Below, one piece after another: positions 61,376 to 64,000 of a stretch of DNA of 64,000 nucleotides (positions are counted from its first letter, which is position 1; the number at the start of each line of letters is the position of its first letter). Position numbers and translations under genes: made by a program. Under the pieces are notes generated by a model. It did not search any database, was not told the origin of the DNA, and worked only from the letters and a program-made list of their open reading frames with translations. Source of the stretch: Verrucomicrobiota bacterium. Its GTDB lineage: Bacteria; Verrucomicrobiota; Verrucomicrobiia; Opitutales; Opitutaceae. Location: NCBI GenBank assembly GCA_014584295.1, contig JACTNC010000058.1, positions 1-64,000 of the forward strand, given 5' to 3'.

Positions 61376-62431
61376 ATGAGTGATAAGATCAACTATCGTT
61401 TTTCCTATGGTCCTTGGAATATCAGCGAAGGCGCAGATCCATTCGGCCCTGATACTCGAAGGCCCTACGATCACGAGTCAAAATACGCACTCTATCGACC
61501 GCTGGGATTTGAAGGAGTACAGTTTCATGACGACGACGTCGTTCCCAATCTCGCGCAGCTTAACGGAACGCAGGCTCTCCGGAAAGCTGGGGAGGTGAAG
61601 AAGGCTCTAGACAATCAAGGACTTGTCGCCGAGTTTGTGGCTCCACGCCTGTGGTTTGCCGAGCAAACCATCGATGGGGGTTACACATCGAATTCAGCAG
61701 GTGATCGGAAATATGCACTCGATCGCACCATGCTGGCCGTTGACATTGCTCGCGAAATAGGCACGAAAGCAGTTGTCTTCTGGCTGGCGCGTGAAGGAAC
61801 GTACATACGAGAGGCGAAGGATGTGAAGCTGGCCTATCAAAGGCTTCTCGAGGTGGTAAATCGAGTTCTCGACTACGATAAAGAGATAGAAATCTGGATC
61901 GAGCCCAAGCCGAACGAGCCAACCGATCTCGCGTTTGTACCAACGACCGGACACGCGATCTCACTCGCCTACGCCTCCAACGATCACACGCGTGTAAAAA
62001 CTGTCATCGAAAGCGCTCACGCCATACTAGCCAATCTCGATCCCAGTGATGAAATGGCTTTCGCGCTCGCGCACGACAAACTTGCGAGCGTTCACCTTAA
62101 CGACCAAAATGGTTTGAAATACGATCAGGATAAGAATTTCGGGTCGGTTAATCTGCGGGCAGCATTCAATCAGGTACTCGTACTTGAAGAAAATGGCTAC
62201 GGGCGTCGCGGAGAGTTTGTCGGCCTCGATGTGAAAGCAATGCGCACACAGATGGGTGTCCCGGTCGTCAATCATCTGAAAAATACGCGTCGAATCTTTT
62301 TGGATCTGGTAGAAAAGGCTCGCAGCTATGATCGCAAGCAGGTCTCAGAATATCGTGCAGCACGCGACTATGAGGGCCTCGAACTCTATACCATTCAACA
62401 TTTGCTCTCTTCGAATAGCACGGCCCGCTAA
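61376..62431 (+). CDS. Xylose isomerase-like TIM-barrel protein
   Basis: 351 residues from the ATG at 61376 (the frame opens at a TTG 12 bp before). It resembles class I xylose isomerases: ADPFGPDTRR, GFEGVQFHDDDVVPN (catalytic His region), the metal-binding WIEPKPNEP and later HLNDQNG and FGSVNLRAAF. It is shorter than true XylA, so another aldose-ketose pair is possible. It is followed 48 bp later by a Gfo/Idh oxidoreductase, a usual partner in sugar pathways of this phylum. Confidence 0.83.
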   Translation: MSDKINYRFSYGPWNISEGADPFGPDTRRPYDHESKYALYRPLGFEGVQFHDDDVVPNLAQLNGTQALRKAGEVKKALDNQGLVAEFVAPRLWFAEQTIDGGYTSNSAGDRKYALDRTMLAVDIAREIGTKAVVFWLAREGTYIREAKDVKLAYQRLLEVVNRVLDYDKEIEIWIEPKPNEPTDLAFVPTTGHAISLAYASNDHTRVKTVIESAHAILANLDPSDEMAFALAHDKLASVHLNDQNGLKYDQDKNFGSVNLRAAFNQVLVLEENGYGRRGEFVGLDVKAMRTQMGVPVVNHLKNTRRIFLDLVEKARSYDRKQVSEYRAARDYEGLELYTIQHLLSSNSTAR

Positions 62432-62479
62432 GGAAAACGAGGGTATGCGACCAGGCACTGGCGCTGCAGGTATCCGACT

Positions 62480-63637
62480 ATGAAGCGAAAACTTCGTTTT
62501 GGAATGATTGGCGGTGGCCGCGGTGCTTTTATTGGTTCCGTGCACCGAATCGCAGCCCTAATGGATGGCCAAGCGCAGCTCGTCGCTGGTGCCTTTTCCA
62601 GCGACCCAGCCCGCTCCCGCGCCTCGGGGGCCGACCTCATGCTATCGCCGGACAGAGTCTACGACAACTATCGGGAGATGGCCGTCGCCGAGGCGGCATT
62701 GCCCGTCGATCGGCGACTCGATTTTGTCGTGATTGTCACTCCCAATCATCAGCACTATCTACCGGCAAAACTATTTCTCGAATCGGGTTTCAACGTGGTT
62801 TGTGACAAACCCGTCACCTTCAACCTTGCCGAGGCCCGCCGACTGCGAGAAACGGTCCGGAAGAGCGGAAAAGTTTTCGCCCTCACTCACAATTACACCG
62901 GCACGGCCATGGTGAAGCAGGCGCGATTCCTGGTCCGCTCCGGCCGACTCGGAAAGATCAGAAAGGTTGTTGTTGAATACCCGCAAGGTTGGCTCGCGAG
63001 CCGCCTTGAAGCCAGCGGACAGAAGCAGGCTGAATGGCGTACTGACCCAAAGCGTAGCGGAGTCGCAGGCAGCATGGGTGATATTGGCACCCACGCGGAA
63101 AATCTCGTTCGATATGTCACCGGACTCCGCATCGCTGAACTGTGTGCAGATCTAACAAGCTTTGTCCCCGGGCGAAAACTTGATGACGATGGTAATGTTC
63201 TGCTCCGCTTCAAAGGAGGAGCCAAAGGGGTACTGATGGCCTCCCAGATTTGTGTGGGCGACGAAAATGGCTTCAATCTCCGTGTCTACGGAGATAAAGC
63301 CTCGCTGGAATGGCACCAAGAATATCCTGGTGATCTCGTCGTGAAATATCCGGATCGGCCGCGGGAACTTTGGCGCCATGGCAACGCTTATCTCGATCAG
63401 AAAGCTGCCAAGCTTGCCAGGGTTCCGCCGGGTCATCCTGAAGGCTATCTCGAGGCCTTCGCAAACACCTACAGAGAGATTTTCCGCGCCATCGCCGCCG
63501 ACGTCGAGGGTCACCGCCGGCCGCCCAGACTGGATTTTCCCACTATCGACGATGGCATCGATGGCATGCTCTTTATCGAAACTGTGGTGAAGTCCTCACG
63601 GCAGGGTGCCCGTTGGGTCAAATTCCCCGACCGCTAA
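62480..63637 (+). CDS. Gfo/Idh/MocA family oxidoreductase
   Basis: 385 residues. Rossmann start RFGMIGGGRGAFIGSVHRIA, the VTPNHQHYLPAKLFLESGFNVVCDKPVTF region (two stretches) holding the D-K-P version of the usual E-K-P motif, and GSMGDIGTHAENLV with the catalytic His. It oxidises or epimerises a sugar or cyclitol with NAD(P). No signal peptide is seen, so it is cytoplasmic. It probably forms an operon with the isomerase-like gene before it. Confidence 0.92.
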   Translation: MKRKLRFGMIGGGRGAFIGSVHRIAALMDGQAQLVAGAFSSDPARSRASGADLMLSPDRVYDNYREMAVAEAALPVDRRLDFVVIVTPNHQHYLPAKLFLESGFNVVCDKPVTFNLAEARRLRETVRKSGKVFALTHNYTGTAMVKQARFLVRSGRLGKIRKVVVEYPQGWLASRLEASGQKQAEWRTDPKRSGVAGSMGDIGTHAENLVRYVTGLRIAELCADLTSFVPGRKLDDDGNVLLRFKGGAKGVLMASQICVGDENGFNLRVYGDKASLEWHQEYPGDLVVKYPDRPRELWRHGNAYLDQKAAKLARVPPGHPEGYLEAFANTYREIFRAIAADVEGHRRPPRLDFPTIDDGIDGMLFIETVVKSSRQGARWVKFPDR

Positions 63638-63760
63638 TCGGACTTTGTTTCCGGGGAAGTGGAGGGGCGCAAGACCAGCCCGGCTGCGCGCCCCGCCAAA
63701 GTTCGCCTGCCAGCGGATAAACGGCAAACACCTCGAGGAATTGCGACGATGTGACTAGTG

Positions 63761-63780
63761 ATTGAGCCCTTAAGCGTAGC
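63761..63780 (+). promoter_or_regulatory. Regulon element copy 4 (upstream of sulfatase)
   Basis: ATTGAGCCCTTAAGCGTAGC. All invariant positions are kept. CATCAT (63800-63805) follows 18 bp after GTAGCC; the sulfatase ATG is at 63860. Confidence 0.78.
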
Positions 63781-63859
63781 CCCGTGCCACCGGAACAGGC
63801 ATCATCAGGCTGACGTAAGCTGTCACCCGTAGCGCCAGTCATTCCCACGCCTCTCATTC

Positions 63860-64000
63860 ATGATTTTGTCGTCCAAATCCGCCCCCTTGGTCGCTTTGGT
63901 CGCTCTCGCTCATCCATGGATGATGTCGGCGGAGCCTTCGGTCGGTCGCCCACCCAACATCGTCCTCATTCTCGCCGACGACATGGGCTGGTCCGATCTC
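63860..64000 (+). CDS. Sulfatase, 5' end only
   Basis: 47 residues before the right edge. A signal peptide (SAPLVALVALAHPWMMSA) is followed by the arylsulfatase opening RPPNIVLILADDMGWSDL, in which the two Asp bind calcium. The formylglycine motif (C/S-x-P-x-R) lies outside the window. A sulfatase in this regulon suggests that the target polysaccharide carries sulfate. Confidence 0.9.
   Translation, partial: MILSSKSAPLVALVALAHPWMMSAEPSVGRPPNIVLILADDMGWSDL

Overview
The window reads like a chromosomal segment of a Verrucomicrobiota bacterium, most likely from the Opitutaceae. The reasons are the very large TonB-dependent receptor with an 'ITLSPFSVSG' start to the mature protein, the many secreted modular glycoside hydrolases, the sulfatase, DUF5009 and Gfo/Idh genes, the near absence of Shine-Dalgarno sequences, and the GC-rich core genes. 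No rRNA, tRNA or CRISPR array was seen, so the assignment rests on gene content only.

Region 1 (1-9.3 kb) is a defence island. It is a type I restriction-modification locus in the order hsdM (cut by the left edge), rhuM-like gene, hsdS, a foldback repeat with the leftover 3' end of a second hsdS, an ImmA/IrrE-type peptidase, a DUF4411 PIN-like gene and hsdR. It ends at a PIN-domain gene that has lost its first half. Two repeat insertions, one of them in frame inside hsdM, mark this as a rearranging region.

Region 2 (9.3-32.2 kb) is mostly housekeeping: a LamG protein, penicillin acylase family protein, upp, an MFS transporter, a ygfZ/small gene/sufU iron-sulfur cluster, DAHP synthase preceded by a possible small RNA or attenuator, malate dehydrogenase, FtsH, a DUF4388 protein with an odd NtrC-like regulator, an RDD protein, two secreted beta-propellers, an SGNH hydrolase, HflX, a Dabb protein and a phosphate transporter pair (DUF47 and Pit).

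Region 3 (32.3-64 kb) is a catabolic island, visibly more AT-rich in places. It holds two related clan-A glycoside hydrolases, a DUF5009 acetyltransferase-like membrane protein, a GH2 enzyme, an SGNH lipoprotein, a DUF2341/GH127-like enzyme, and an operon of TonB receptor, PIG-L deacetylase, Na+/solute symporter, BNR-repeat protein and glycoside hydrolase. It also holds a ketone-body operon (thiolase, fused CoA-transferase, 3-hydroxybutyrate dehydrogenase), an AraC regulator, a xylose-isomerase-like protein, a Gfo/Idh oxidoreductase and the start of a sulfatase.

The most interesting observation is a 20-bp element with invariant GAG, A and GCGTAG positions. It appears six times, only in region 3, only between genes, and always oriented towards the first gene of a transcription unit. 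A -10-like hexamer follows each copy 18-19 bp later. It ties together the polysaccharide genes, the TonB operon, the sulfatase and the ketone-body operon as one probable regulon.
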